Source of the DNA: Megaustenia siamemsis
Lineage: Eukaryota > Mollusca > Gastropoda > Stylommatophora > Ariophantidae
Reading direction: 5' to 3'
Assembly: GCA_032433765.1 (NCBI GenBank)
Contig: JAVIAB010000046.1
Location: forward strand, 60,795,388 to 60,859,387
Length of the DNA stretch: 64,000 bases
The notes below the pieces were generated by a model, which was not told the DNA's origin, searched no databases, and worked only from the letters and a program-made list of their open reading frames with translations. Shown in pieces: positions 1 through 12,000 of this stretch. The position numbers were made by a program, and so were the translations under genes. Each line of letters starts with the position of its first letter. Within the stretch, counting starts at the first letter, position 1.

Positions 1-314
1 ATGTTTGAGGTTAATCAGTTGTTATGGTAATGCAGTCATGTCCAATTTCTTTTTTTTTTTAAACCACTCTGTAAAATGTGGATTTTGAACCAGTCCAGTA
101 AGAGTTAACTGACAAGAGGAATAATAAATGAATTTAACCAGTCATTTTTTTTAAGCTTAAATATAAGTACTTGTTATCATTAGCTGAAATGAATAAAATC
201 TATCTTGGAGTGTCCAAGAAGCTGTAAAGTTGATTCTGCTAATAATAAACCTCATTAAAATCCTAAGGTGCACATTTTTGTAGATAACTAACATTAACTC
301 AGACATCTGCCTAC

Positions 315-399
315 CTGTAGTGGACATTGCGAGGATAGATTGATTGGTATCGTGGTGAGGCTAGCTGTCCAGAGTCTCCAACCAATTCTCCACCAAACA
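315..399 (-). CDS. CUB-domain protein, exon 8 in window (start of CUB E)
   Basis: Internal exon on the minus strand, 85 bp, entered in phase 1 and left in phase 2. The acceptor ends TTTTCAG and the donor is GTAGGC. The translation reads FGGELVGDSGQ, then SPRYQSIYPRNVHY, which is the N-terminal third of a CUB domain (the GG-x-L, G-x-x-SP-x-Y and YP-x-N signature). Joined to the exon at 2241-2440, the phase-1 T completes a Leu codon. Both cysteines expected in this part are missing: the first position is Phe (TTT instead of TGT) and the second is Tyr (TAC instead of TGC). The rest of CUB E lies below coordinate 1. The reading frame is open and both splice sites are canonical, so I regard this as a real but divergent exon. 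The alternative is a decaying exon that is now skipped. Confidence 0.72.
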
Positions 400-1774
400 C
401 TGAAAATAAAAAGAGTAAACTAAAAATGGTAAGAGTAAACTAAAAGAGTAAACTAAAAATCACTAACTTGAACAGAGAATGTACATAAAGCAAAAGTGTT
501 TGTACAAAAGAATTTAGTCTCATTGATTTTGACCACCAAAATTGTAGATAGCACACATCCATCATTACTACACTGTAATCCTCAAGGCCACAGAGGCAAA
601 TTTGATGGCTGAAATTAAAGATTTTTATAGTAAAAAAACATGAACAACGCGGATATATTGAGAGAGTAGTTAGCAAAAGAAATGCAAAACTATAAAATTA
701 ATATAACAGAAGTGAGTGAAAACAGGTAGACCAGAGCAGAAAGAATTACTGAAGTGAGAATCTAAAACATTGAGAATGAGCTGCAGTCGTTCTATAATTT
801 ACTTTCACAAACATTTCAAAAATGTAAAAAAAAATGATTTAATGTAATATCTAGAAAGTCCTTGAGGATAGAAATTCTTTTTAAATACCTCACTCGTCTC
901 TGTATGTCAATTATTAAAAGAATTATGATTTAAACAATTTTTTATTGTTTTTTTGTAAATCAGTGGTCAAAATGTGTAACACTAAAAAAAAAGTAGAATA
1001 TATAAGGTCACGCCCCCCACCATTTGGGGACAAGACCACTGAGACGTAAGTGTGATGTAAGCTAATTGATGCATGTGATTAATTAAAAAAATGACAAGGT
1101 CATCTAATTGTCGACAACAAAAATTTGGTCAACGATATCAACTTGAAATTTACCATACTTACGTAAAAAGGGACTTCAAACCTATATATCCATTTCATTT
1201 TAACTTTAGCATCTTTTGATTTATGCCACAACTGGTACTGACCACTTAAAGATGATTTTGCACACTTTTAAATGACTCAAAGAGAGTGTGTAAATGTTAT
1301 GTCAATGTGTGCTGATCACTATAGCAAGAACTTGGCAGGTGTTAAAATCTTGACATTTACTATACTTAGGTAAAAATGGATGTTGAATCTCAATATTCAT
1401 TTCAATATAAACATATAATTTTTTTTTTATCAGTAGCAAAATGAAAAAAAAAATTATTGACTAAGCAGAAAAAACTGAATGAAAAAAAAATATGATGGGA
1501 ATTCTTGCAGTTGCCATTTTTATAATGGAGAATAAACCTCTCCATGATTAAAAATCACCAAGGATTATCCTTATAATCATGTGATATTCTGTTGACATAA
1601 AATAAAATATGGACACACTGTTATGCTGCTTTCAAATTCCACGGGCTGACAAAATGTTCAAGGTCAAATGGAACACCCAGAAGTAGAAGTTTGTAATGTA
1701 AGATGTGGCACCTCTCCTTCTTTTCTCTTTTCACTGATACCGAAATATGGCGTGATTTGTATCATTTATCATTC
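400..1774. other. Intron sequence, no recognised feature
   Basis: AT-rich intronic DNA between the last two CUB exons. There are only short homopolymer runs and no open frame that looks coding on either strand. Confidence 0.5.
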
Positions 1775-2110
1775 TTGAGTTGCTCGAACTGTCTGAATTA
1801 GTGATTTTCCTTTGTTGTTACATGTCTCTATCACTTTATCTATCCATCTTCTTCTAGGTCTTACTCTTGGTCTTTTTCCATGCATTCTCGAGAAGAATGC
1901 CCTTGATGGTGATTGGTGAGGATGCATTCTGACCAGGTGGCCCAATCATTTACATTTTTTGTTGCTCTATTTATTCTTGGCAGGGTTTTATTCCTACCAT
2001 TTTTCTTATGTTTAATGAATTTACCTCTCTTTCTTGTGTCCGCTAATCCTAAGATTTTTATATTCCTTTTTTTCATAAATCCAACTATTTCCGTGCTTTT
2101 ATCACCTAGA
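1775..2110 (-). mobile_element. LINE 3'-end fragment (degenerate, frameshifted)
   Basis: Read on the minus strand, one frame gives RPRRRWIDKVIETCNN and then runs to a stop near 1777. This is the basic Arg-Pro-Arg/Trp-Ile-Asp motif at the C-terminus of many non-LTR reverse transcriptases. A neighbouring frame upstream gives EIVGFMKKRNIKILGLADTR, which resembles the start of an apurinic-type endonuclease domain. The two ends of the protein are only about 150 bp apart, so this is an internally deleted and frameshifted copy. It lies in the intron between CUB D and CUB E. Confidence 0.55.
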
Positions 2111-2240
2111 CCGCAGATGCGGCACTACCTACATTAAATGAAAATACACTGCTCATTTAGGATTAGTAAAGACGCAAACACAAAGGTAAACAGCTAATAC
2201 ATTAATCAACAAGATCAGTGAAAACAAACCAACAACTCAC

Positions 2241-2440
2241 AGCTGCTGTATTCTGCTGTGAAACCTGCAGCTGTGTTGTCCTCATTTGACCGGAACTTGA
2301 CCCAAGCACCAAAGAAGGATGTTAAGTTTGATGGAGTGTTTGTACCAACCCATCTCCCCACAAGAAAGCCACTGACATCTGGACTGCGTATTTCCACATA
2401 GTCATCACTAATACTTCCCAAGGGATCCAGCTGAAAGTTC
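2241..2440 (-). CDS. CUB-domain protein, exon 7 in window (second half of CUB D)
   Basis: A 200-bp minus-strand exon with acceptor CCAACAG and donor GTGAGT. It enters in phase 2 and leaves in phase 1. It continues the exon at 13571-13703 across an 11.1-kb intron: two bases (CC) from that exon plus the first G here give Pro in ISF-P-NFQLDP. The translation contains DDYVEIRSPDVSG and GFTAEYSS, the DYVEI and GF-x-A-x-Y hallmarks of the C-terminal half of a CUB domain. The two cysteines normally found here (before DYVEI and in the following YCG-like turn) are absent; the sequence reads PLGSISDDYVEI and VGRWVGTN. CUB D therefore keeps only its first disulfide. The aspartate-rich turn often used for calcium binding is partly retained. 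Confidence 0.85.
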
Positions 2441-2746
2441 CTGTTGGATATTACAACAATATTTTTAACTGTGGTTTCAAAACAAACAAGATATTGCAAA
2501 TTTTTTTTTTTTGTTACAAAAAGTTATCAGAGGACAGAAATGAGAAAAAGCCCACGCTGCATATAATCATAAATCCCTAATCTTGGAAAGCTTCTAAATC
2601 TCAGTAAGGTAATCAACGCCTGCAATTCTATTTCTCTTATCAACATTCTTCTTAGTATCTTAAGGTTAGCCTCTTCTGCTTTGTATTTGTCTTGATATTT
2701 CTTCTCATCATATTGCTGACATATACATAATATGCTGATATTAAAA

Positions 2747-2774
2747 ATATATATATATATATATTTTTTTTTTT
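2747..2774. repeat. (AT)n plus poly-T microsatellite
   Basis: A simple AT dinucleotide run followed by a T tract. Confidence 0.9.
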
Positions 2775-2984
2775 ATAATAGTTAAGATTTGATAAGTTGA
2801 GATCTCATAATAAATGGCCATTTCTCTTAATATGGAGATACATAAATGAATAAAACGCATTGTTTTTTGTTTTTTTTAAATACAACCACTCATCAATTTT
2901 CATAAGGAATGGAACAAAAATATTGAACATAAATTTTAAACAAATTAAAAACAGGTTAAAACATAAAATACATAATTAGAATTT

Positions 2985-3828
2985 CCAGGCACTAAATGAA
3001 ATACAGAACAAGAATTCCTAGGCTGTTAAAGAAATACAGAATAAGAATCCCCAGGCTGTTCAAGAAATACAGAATAAGAATTCCCAGGTTATACAAGAAA
3101 TACAGAATAAGAATTCCCAGGTTATACAAGAAATACAGAATAAGAATTCCCAGGTTATACAAGAAATACAGAATATGAATTCCCAGGTTATACAAGAAAT
3201 ACAGAATAAGAATCCCCAGGTTATAACATAAATATAGAGTATGAATTCCCAGGTTATACAAGAAATACAGAATAAGAATTCCCAGGTTATACAAGAAATA
3301 CAGAATAAGAATTCCCAGGTTATACAAGAAATACAGAATAAGAATTCCCAGGTTATACAAGAAATACAGAATATGAATTCCCAGGTTATACAAGAAATAC
3401 AGAATAAGAATCCCCAGGTTATAACATAAATATAGAGTATGAATTCCCAGGTTATACAAGAAATACAGAATAAGAATTCCCAGGTTATACAAGAAATACA
3501 GAATAAGAATTCCCAGGTTATACAAGAAATACAGAATAAGAATTCCCAGGTTATACAAGAAATACAGAATAAGAATTCCCAGGTTATACAAGAAATACAG
3601 AATAAGAATTCCCAGGTTATACAAGAAATACAGAATAAGAATTCCCAGGTTATACAAGAAATACAGAATAAGAATTCCCAGGTTATACAAGAAATACAGA
3701 ATAAGAATCCCCAGGTTATAACATAAATATAGAGTATGAATTTCCCAGGTTATAACAGAAATACAGAATATGAATTCCTAGGTTATAACAGAAATACAGA
3801 ATATGAATTCCTAGGTTATAACAGAAAT
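2985..3828. repeat. 33-bp tandem array, block 1
   Basis: About 25 copies of a 33-bp unit containing TTCCCAGGTTATACAAGAAA. Because 33 is divisible by three, both strands stay open: the plus strand reads an 11-residue repeat (NSQVIQEIQNK) and the minus strand reads YNLGILILYFL. A variant unit (ATAACATAAATATAGAG) recurs at 3219, 3417 and 3714, spaced by exactly 6 and 9 units, so blocks of units have been duplicated together. The array lies in the 11-kb intron inside CUB D and shows no start or splice context, so it is not treated as coding. Confidence 0.95.
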
Positions 3829-4294
3829 CTATCTATTTATATATTGACCTTTCGAGCCGTAGTGGGCCCATAGGGCATAGGCCAAGATACACCTTCTCTT
3901 ATCTGAATTTTTGTTCTAGCAGTTTTTAATTATTTTAAAGATATTTTATCAAATCTCGCCATTTATCTCTGTTCTGTGCAAGCAGCTCTTTCTCATTGAG
4001 GGAGCCGAATCCTGCTGCTCTTGTCTCTCTCATCGATGTTCTTCTCAGTGTCTCTCTGGGCCTTCCTCTTTTTCTCTTACCTGTTGTTTCCCATATGAGG
4101 GCTTGCTTTGCTATTCGGTTATTATCTCTTCTCATCACATGTCCAACATATGACCATCGTCTTTTCTTTATTACTGAAGATATCAGTGGTTGATTGGCAA
4201 TTTCTCTAATTTCCTCGTTTGTTTTGAATTCGTTCCACGCTATACCAAGTATTTTCCTCAGACATTTATTTTTGAATGTGTTCAATTTTTTTTA
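3829..4294 (-). mobile_element. LINE-A, 5'-truncated copy inserted in the 33-bp array
   Basis: A 466-bp insertion flanked by a perfect 12-bp duplication, TATAACAGAAAT, at 3817-3828 and 4295-4306. The minus strand encodes the C-terminus of the family-A reverse transcriptase (FKNKCLRKILGIAWNEFKTN, then GKRKRGRPRETLRRTS, ending in KWRDLIKYL-stop near 3935). A 3' untranslated end with the conserved CGAAAGGTCAATA motif and a TAGATAGA tail follows. The 5' end is cut within the protein, as expected for incomplete target-primed reverse transcription. Confidence 0.9.
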
Positions 4295-4612
4295 TATAAC
4301 AGAAATACAGAATAAGAATTCCCAGGTTATAACAGAAATACAAAATAAGAACTCCCAGGTTATAACATAAATATAGAGTATGAATTCCCAGGTTATAACA
4401 GAAACACTGAATATGAATTGCCAGGTTATAACAGAAATACAGAATAAGAATTCCCAGGTTATAACATAATTATAGAGTATGAATTCCCGGTTTATAACAT
4501 AAATATAGAGTATCAATTCCCAGGCTATAACAGAAATACAGAATACGAATTCCCAGGTTATAGAAGAAATGCATAATAACAATTCTCAGGCTATAAGAAA
4601 AATACAGAATAC
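4295..4612. repeat. 33-bp tandem array, block 2
   Basis: Continuation of the 33-bp array on the far side of the LINE-A insertion, about nine more diverged units. Units here more often carry AACAGAAATACAG than the ACAAGAAATACAG of block 1. Confidence 0.9.
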
Positions 4613-5318
4613 AAATTTAAAAAGTGATGAGCAAGAATTCTTAGGTTTAGGTTTACTTCCAGAATGTGAAAAACAGAGTAAAGTTTTGAAATAAGAGATT
4701 CTTACAATGCACTTTAAGATCAACATCAGATGTTTGTGTAACATGTACAACAGACAAGCAGTGTAAGAGTATTTGGAAATATTAATATCAGATTGGGTTT
4801 TTAGGGACCACAGAATATAACATTGAATCTTGGATATGAGATCAAAAGTTAGTCCTCCAGGGAAACTGCAGTGCTCTGAGACGAGAGAATGATAATTATA
4901 AATTCCCCTGGGCAGTAAAGTGGTGTCAGTTGTGTTGGCTAAGACAAGAGTTGTTCCGCTTATCAAAGACAGACAGTCATGAGTCTACTGATCCATGAGT
5001 TCATCAAAGACAGGAAGCCATGAGTTCCCTTTTCCTTGATCTCTAGGAAAAGGGAACCACTGTTATATTTTGATGTTGTTAAAATGGTCTTCCAAACAAA
5101 ATTCCTGTGTAATTAAGGTGATTAATGACTGACAGTCCTAAGGGAAAGGGATAATTAAGAGAATTGACATAAAGGCGGTCCTACATAATTAGTAGGTATA
5201 ATTGGACCATTGACAGACTAACCTAAGACATGTCAAATGGTAGAATTTCCCTGAATCCCTGATTTTGGGCAGAGCTTAGGAGAGCAACAAAAAGCCATTG
5301 CAGACCAAGTTTTAGGGT

Positions 5319-5320
<2 letters not shown>
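4613..5320. other. Intron sequence, no recognised feature
   Basis: Unique-looking intronic DNA. The open frame at 4586-4966 on the minus strand has no recognisable domain. Confidence 0.4.

Positions 5321-5361
<41 letters not shown>
5321..5361. repeat. (GA)n microsatellite
   Basis: About 20 uninterrupted GA dinucleotides. Confidence 0.97.
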
Positions 5362-5363
<2 letters not shown>

Positions 5364-5837
5364 ATCACACAGCAAGTCTCTGAGGCAAGTTAGCCCCAGG
5401 GGTTTTGACTTATGTTTTACAGAGAATTATAAGTTTTACAGAGATCATGGGATTTAGAGTTAAAGCATTAGAGTGAATCAGTCAAGTGATGCCAAATAGT
5501 CTTCAGAGACAGTTGTTAGCTGCAACTACAAGTGAGTTGAGAATATTTTAAAAAGTTAAGACTGAGTTTGTGTCATACCAGCAATAGTACTAACCATATC
5601 ATGGCCAGATAAAAGTGGCTTTGCAGTAAAACAAAGTGTTCCTCAACTTATTCAATTATATGATGCCATGGAGCAACAGTGGCACTACCTGTCTTACAGT
5701 ATGGTTGAACGCTGGGTATAAATATGATACAGGATATGGTGTACGGTATCAGCATTCCAAAATATTTTCTGCTGCAATGTATATGCAGCTGCTAAAAGAA
5801 ATTTATTGCATCCACGAAAAAAAACTTGGGAACCTTG

Positions 5838-6080
5838 GTGGTTAGTGCACCAGCTCCTGATCAGGGTCTGGGACTCAATTTCCAGAAGTGGTGGATCCTT
5901 TTTTTTTGGTTGGACTGACTAAATGTGGGATTCACCCAGCTTCTATAAATGGGCACCAGAGATTTTTCTGGGAAGTAAAGATGATCTGACATGATATTGA
6001 CAGCAACACCCACAAATTTGCAGTGGTCACTAACATCATATTCCTCAAAACACCTAGCAAGGTAAGGGCGGAGACCTTTA
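5838..6080 (+). mobile_element. Probable tRNA-derived SINE
   Basis: Begins with TGGTTAGTGCACCAG (box-A-like) followed about 25 bp later by GGGACTCAATTTCC (box-B-like), the spacing of an internal RNA polymerase III promoter. The box-B wording CTCAATTTCC also occurs in the element at 50811, which suggests one family. The 3' boundary is approximate and I saw no clear target-site duplication. Confidence 0.45.
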
Positions 6081-6339
6081 CTTGACATTTATGTGAAGAG
6101 ACTGTAGGGCTAACTTTAAATAAAATAGAAACTCTGAAGGTGTTGTGTTGATTTGACAGCCACAGTTTGTAGTCACAGTTTAAAAGATATATTTTAGCTG
6201 TGATCACAACAACTATGACAATGTTTTTGAGTGATTTCATGGAATTGCTAAATCACATGCAATCTTAACACTGGTACTTTCTATGTGTGATTCCAATTTG
6301 TAACATTGCTTGAAATTATTAATGTTCAAGTTGTAATAG

Positions 6340-6565
6340 TTTTGTGCTGATCATACATTAATTGTACTTGTTTCAGATTTGTCTTGTTTATTTTTATGCT
6401 ACATGATGGTGATGATTGTTGCTTCGATATGACCATTACTTCTGTTTTCTTACTATTCAGACTGAGACCTTTTTTGTTGCTTTCTTTTAATATTATGTCT
6501 ATCATTTCTTGTAGTTCATTCTCTGTCTCTGCTATTATGACTTGTAGAGTCCCCGTTAACGTCAT
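6340..6565 (-). mobile_element. LINE-C fragment (reverse transcriptase thumb region)
   Basis: The minus strand encodes ETENELQEMIDIILKESNKK followed by KGLSLNSKKTEVMVIS, the stretch just after the reverse transcriptase active site. It matches the LINE-C copy at 29319-29708 nearly word for word. Both ends are truncated. Confidence 0.8.
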
Positions 6566-6574
6566 TAGTTGTAG

Positions 6575-6904
6575 ATATTAAGTTGTGTTTGGACATAATT
6601 AATCTAGGCAATATAAGAAGGTAGTTTGCCATTCCTTTCCTTCTTGGCAGTGACTGAACTAGTCAGAGATCGCAGCCACTGTCTCTATACATGAGATCCT
6701 CTGTGCCATCGCAAAATGGGGACCATAACCAGCACTACTTGTCCCACAACACCATCCACCACCTGCTCCAATGGCTTCACATAACCCTGATAGGGGGGGC
6801 TAAGTGGGAGCTCCACCTTGCCCAAGGTTGTCCCGAAGACTAGCGGAGGAAAGGAGACATCGTACTCCTCCTTTGGTAGGGCAGAACTCTACCCCGCTAA
6901 CTGA
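6575..6904. mobile_element. Unclassified GC-richer interspersed segment
   Basis: A GC-richer block lying between two LINE-C fragments of opposite orientation. On the minus strand it contains GGGACAACCTTGGGCAAGG and no open frame. It could be a LINE 5' untranslated region or a SINE, and I could not classify it. Confidence 0.3.
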
Positions 6905-7272
6905 TTATTAGAGGCCACAGAGATGGGATTTCCCAGAAGAATGTTGAAAGTTCCCTGGACAGCTAAAAAGACCAATGAGGAAATACTCAAAGAGGCCAAC
7001 ACAAAAAGGCAACTCCTAAAAAAAAGAAACAATCAACATTTTTGGGCACATTATGAGAAGAGGAAAGTTGGAATACTTGGTTACAACTGGCAAAATAAAA
7101 GGAAGGAGAGATGAGATCGCAGACGGCAAAGAGAGAAAATACTGAATAGCTTGGTGTCATGTCATATAAAACAGTCAACAACAGAACTGATATGATACAA
7201 TGTGAATAGAAGAATGTGGAAGGACATGATCGCCTACGCCAACTGATATGGCACATGATGATGATGATGATA
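6905..7272 (+). mobile_element. LINE-C 3'-end fragment
   Basis: A frameshifted C-terminus in the LINE-C style (MGFPRRMLKVPWTAKKTNEE), then the family 3' end GGAAGGACATGATCGCCTAC and a (GAT)n tail at about 7255-7273. It is colinear with the copy ending at 30097. Confidence 0.8.
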
Positions 7273-7785
7273 CATTAATTAATTTTAAATTATATTTGTT
7301 TTTAATGTATGCATAATTAAAATTTATCCCTTCTGGTGATGAATTTCTGAGGCAGCCCTGAATGATAAGATCTTTTACTCTTTGCTACAGATGTGAACCA
7401 CTGTAAAGTATATTGATGACATTGGTATCGATGTCTAAAATCTCCAAAAGGAAAGAAAGAAGAAGAAATTTAATGTACAAATTTCACACCACTGCAAAAC
7501 AACTTTTTTTTATCGTTCACCAGTTTTCACCTCTGGCAAAGTCCCTATAGACTAAGAACTTAAATTTGCATGTTAATCCATTTTTCCCTGGCAGCCATGT
7601 GCCCAGAGGTCTCTCACCATACAGGCAGATAACTGACTTAAGAGGTGCTCATATTTTTTTTCTGTTGATGAGTAATTAATGTTTCAAGCTGAACTATGCT
7701 TGTGTGTGTGTGTGGGGGGGGGGGGAGGGAGGAGAATGGATGATGATATTGTATTTGCTGCAGAAAAATCACAAATAATAATATC
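7273..7785. other. Intron sequence with a GT/G-rich microsatellite
   Basis: No gene seen. A (TG)n-G(12) tract lies near 7702-7725. Confidence 0.5.
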
Positions 7786-7878
7786 AGTGCAGCCGGGATT
7801 TGAACTCTCAACCTTTCAGTCTTGAGACTCGTCTTGTCTCTAGACCTGCATATTGCCTAGTGACCAACCAATTTCCCC
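7786..7878 (-). mobile_element. tRNA-Leu-like SINE head or tRNA pseudogene
   Basis: On the minus strand, GGTTGGTCACTAGGC (box A) is followed by a CTCAAGAC anticodon-arm-like stretch and GAGTTCAAATCCCGGC (box B). This layout resembles tRNA-Leu(CAA). The acceptor stem does not pair fully, so a SINE head or pseudogene is more likely than a working tRNA. A related head lies at 51038-51112. Confidence 0.5.
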
Positions 7879-8089
7879 TTCAAAATAATGTGACAATCAG
7901 AAAGATGCAGGCTCCAATGGATGATTGCACAGAATAAAAGGATGAAAATGACAGGACAAAATCATTGGCGTAGAATTATGGGAAAGTACCAGTCAAATAC
8001 CAATAGACGAAGAGATACAATGAAGACAATGGTGCTGGATAAGACACACTTTGTGGAAGCCCACTGAGAGTATAACATGACAAAGCCTT

Positions 8090-8252
8090 TTTTTTTTTTT
8101 TGGAATCCCCAAAAGCGGAGACAAAGAGAAAGCCAAAATAAACTTGGAGAAGACGTGGAATAATCTTGACAGAATGGTAAGAAACAGAACGGCTTGGAAA
8201 ATATTTGTTGAGGAATATGTTCCATAGGGACTTGAAAGAAAGAAGATAACTG
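8090..8252 (+). mobile_element. LINE C-terminal fragment
   Basis: One plus-strand frame reads KTWNNLDRMVRNRTAWKIFV and then a stop at about 8227. This is the ...NR-x-x-W... ending seen in many non-LTR reverse transcriptases. The family was not identified. Confidence 0.5.
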
Positions 8253-8552
8253 CAAAATGCAAACTTTGTAACTATTTTACATTTTCTACTCCACTTGGAT
8301 ATATTATAATTCTGCTTTACTTCTGGAATTAAAATATCAGTTTAAAATTGTTATTTCTCATATAAATAGATAAGATGAGCATTAGAGAGTTATTACAGGA
8401 AGTGAACAGAAGGAAAAAAGGTTTAAACATTAAAGCCATAAAGGAGTCCTATAGTAATTGGTATTGGGTAAGTAAGTGTTAATGACTTCATTGTGCTACA
8501 CTCAATTTCATGTGGTAGGATGGCCAGTTCCCTTTCTTGCTGCCTACAAGTA

Positions 8553-8962
8553 CTACCACCAGACCTTTCTAGATACCAGGGGTGCATAAAGCCACAGACA
8601 TTGTGTTGAACGAAGCATCATGAGCAAATAATAAATTATCAACATCATCCTCAACAGAACTGAGAAAAAAGCTAGGAATAGCTCCCACCATAGAATATAT
8701 AAGGAAACAACAGATAAAATTATTTGGCCACATGACAACGCAGAAAGATCAAAACTCAACACAACGAGCTTTCAACAAATGTTGTGAGAACACCAGACCC
8801 AAGGGTCAACCATGAAAAAGATGGATCGATGGAATATTAGAAGCACTAGGAAACAACAGCAGCAGAGGCAAATAGAAGAGCAAAAGACTGCAAATTGTAT
8901 CTTCCCTCGACGCTGAAAGGCAGATGAGGAAGGAAAGAAGAAAAAGATCCTCAATATTAATA
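8553..8962 (+). mobile_element. LINE-D 3'-end fragment
   Basis: Reads in the same sense as the LINE-D copy at 49550-49965. Shared markers are GTTGTGAGAACACCAGACCC, then GATGGAATATTAGAAGCAC and a terminal CTCGACGCTGAAAGGC. The frames are broken. Confidence 0.75.
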
Positions 8963-9045
8963 GTCAGAGCAAGAAGTAAAAGAATACCATTGGTCCTTGC
9001 TGCAATAGTATATTGTTTCAATATTCTTGTCTCAATAACAGATGG

Positions 9046-12000
9046 TTCAACTGCTACCACAAACCAACTCTAGATAAAGTCACCACCAAACTACTGCTAC
9101 CACAAATCAACTCTAAATAAAGTCACCACCAAACTACTGCTACTACAAACCAACTCTAGATAAAGTCACCACCAAACTACTGCTACCACAAACCAACTCT
9201 AGATAAAGTCACCACCAAACTACTGCTACTACAAATCAACTCTAAATAAAGTCACCACCAAACTACTGCTACTACAAATCAACTCTAGATAAAGTCACCA
9301 CCAAACTACTGCTACTACAAACCAACTCTAGATAAAGTCACCACCAAACTACTGCTACTACAAACCAACTCTAGATAAAGTCACCACCAAACTACTGCTA
9401 CTACAAATCAACTCTAAATAAAGTCACCACCAAACTACTGCTACTACAAACCAACTCTAGATAAAGTCACCACCAAACTACTGCTACTACAAATCAACTC
9501 TAAATAAAGTCACCACCAAACAACTGCTACTACAAACCAACTCTAGAAAAAGTCACCACCAAACTACTGCTACTACAAATCAACTCTAAATAAAGTCACC
9601 ACCAAACAACTGCTACAACAAACCAACTCTAGATAAAGTCACCACCAAACTACTGCTACTACAAATCAACTCTAGATAAAGTCACCACCAAACTACTGCT
9701 ACTACAAACCAACTCTAGATAAAGTCACCACCAAACAACTGCTACCACAAACCAACTCTAGATGAAGTCACCACCAAACTACTGCTACTACAAACCAACT
9801 CTAGATAAAGTCACCACCAAACTAATGCTACAACAAACCAACTCTAAATAAAGTCACCACCAAACTACTGCTACTACAAACCAACTCTAGATAAAGTCAC
9901 CACCAAACTACTGCTACAACAAACCAACCCTAAATAAAGTCACCACCAAACTACTGCTACTACAAACCAACTCTAGATAAAGTCACCACCAAACTACTGC
10001 TACTACAAATCAACTCTAAATAAAGTCACCACCAAACAACTGCTACTACAAACTAACTCTAAATAAAGTCACCACCAAACAACTGCTACTACAAATCAAC
10101 TCTAAATAAAGTCAACACCAAACTACTGCTACTACAAACCAACTCTAGAAAAAGTCACCACAAAACTACTGCTACTACAAATCAACTCTAGATAAAGTCA
10201 CCACCAAACTACTGCTACTACAAACCAACTCTAGATAAAGTCACCACCAAACAACTGCTACTACAAACCAACTCTAGAAAAAGTCACCACAAAACTACTG
10301 CTACTACAAATCAACTCTAGATAAAGTCACCACCAAACTACTGCTACTACAAACCAACTCTAGATAAAGTCACCACCAAACTACTGCTACTACAAACCAA
10401 CTCTAGATAAAGTCACCACCAAACTACTGCTACTACAAACCAACTCTAGATAAAGTCACCACCAAACAACTGCTACTACAAACCAACTCTAGATAAAGTC
10501 ACCACCAAACAACTGCTACCACAAACCAACTCTAGATAAAGTCACCACCAAACAACTGCTACTACAAATCAACTCTAGATAAAGTCACCAACAAACTACT
10601 GCTACTACAAACCAACTCTAGATAAAGTCACCACCAAACAACTGCTACTACAAACCAACTCTAGATAAAGTCACCACCAAACTACTGCTACTACAAATCA
10701 ACTCTAGATAAAGTCACCACCAAACTACTGCTACTACAAATCAACTCTAAAGTCACCACCAAACTACTGCTACTACAAATCAACTCTAGATAAAGTCACC
10801 ACCAAACTACTGCTACTACAAATCAACTCTAGATAAAGTCACCACCAAACTACTGCTACTACAAATCAACTCTAGATAAAGTCACCACCAAACTACTGCT
10901 ACTACAAATCAACTCTAAATAAAGTCACCACCAAACTACTGCTACTACAAATCAACTCTAAATAAAGTCACCACCAAACTACTGCTACTACAAACCAACT
11001 CTAGATAAAGTCACCACCAAACTACTGCTACTATAAATCAACTCTAAATAAAGTCACCACCAAACTACTGCTACTACAAACCAACTATAGATAAAGTCAC
11101 CACCAAACTACTGCTACTACAAACCAACTCTAGATAAAGTCACCACCAAACTACTGCTACTACAAACCAACTCTAGATAAAGTCACCACCAAACTACTGC
11201 TACCACAAACCAACTCTAGATAAAGTCACCACCAAACTACTGCTACTACAAACCAACTCTAGATAAAGTCACCACCAAACTACTGCTACCACAAACCAAC
11301 TCTAGATAAAGTCACCACCAAACTACTGCTACTACAAACCAACTCTAGATAAAGTCACCACCAAACAACTGCTACTACAAACCAATTCTAGATAAAGTCA
11401 CCACCAAACTACTGCTACTACAAATCAACTCTAGATAAAGTCACCATCAAACAACTGCTACTACAAACCAACTCTAAATAAAGTCACCACCAAACAACTG
11501 CTACTACAAACCAACTCTAAATAAAGTCACCACCAAACTACTGCTACTACAAATCAACTCTAGATAAAGTCACCACCAAACTACTGCTACTACAAATCAA
11601 CTCTAAATAAAGTCACCACCAAACTACTGCTACCACAAACCAACTCTAAATAAAGTCACCACCAAACAACTGCTACCACAAACCAACTCTAAATAAAGTC
11701 ACCACCAAACTACTGCTACTACAAACCAACTCTAGATAAAGTCACCACCAAACAACTGCTACTACAAACCAACTCTAAATAAAGTCACCACCAAACAACT
11801 GCTACTACAAACCAACTCTAGATAAAGTCACCACCAAACAACTGCTACCACAAACCAACTCTAAATAAAGTCACCACCAAACAACTGCTACTACAAACCA
11901 ACTCTAGATAAAGTCACCACCAAACTACTGCTACTACAAATCAACTCTAAATAAAGTCACCACCAAACAACTGCTACTACAAACCAACTCTAGAAAAAGT

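Noticed and set aside
2992..3726. 232-codon minus-strand and several plus-strand frames of 11-residue repeats
   Set aside because: By-product of the 33-bp unit. Frames are open on both strands equally, which argues against coding.
4586..4966. 126-codon minus-strand frame as a gene
   Set aside because: No recognisable domain, no splice context, partly overlaps the 33-bp array, and it lies within an intron of the CUB gene.
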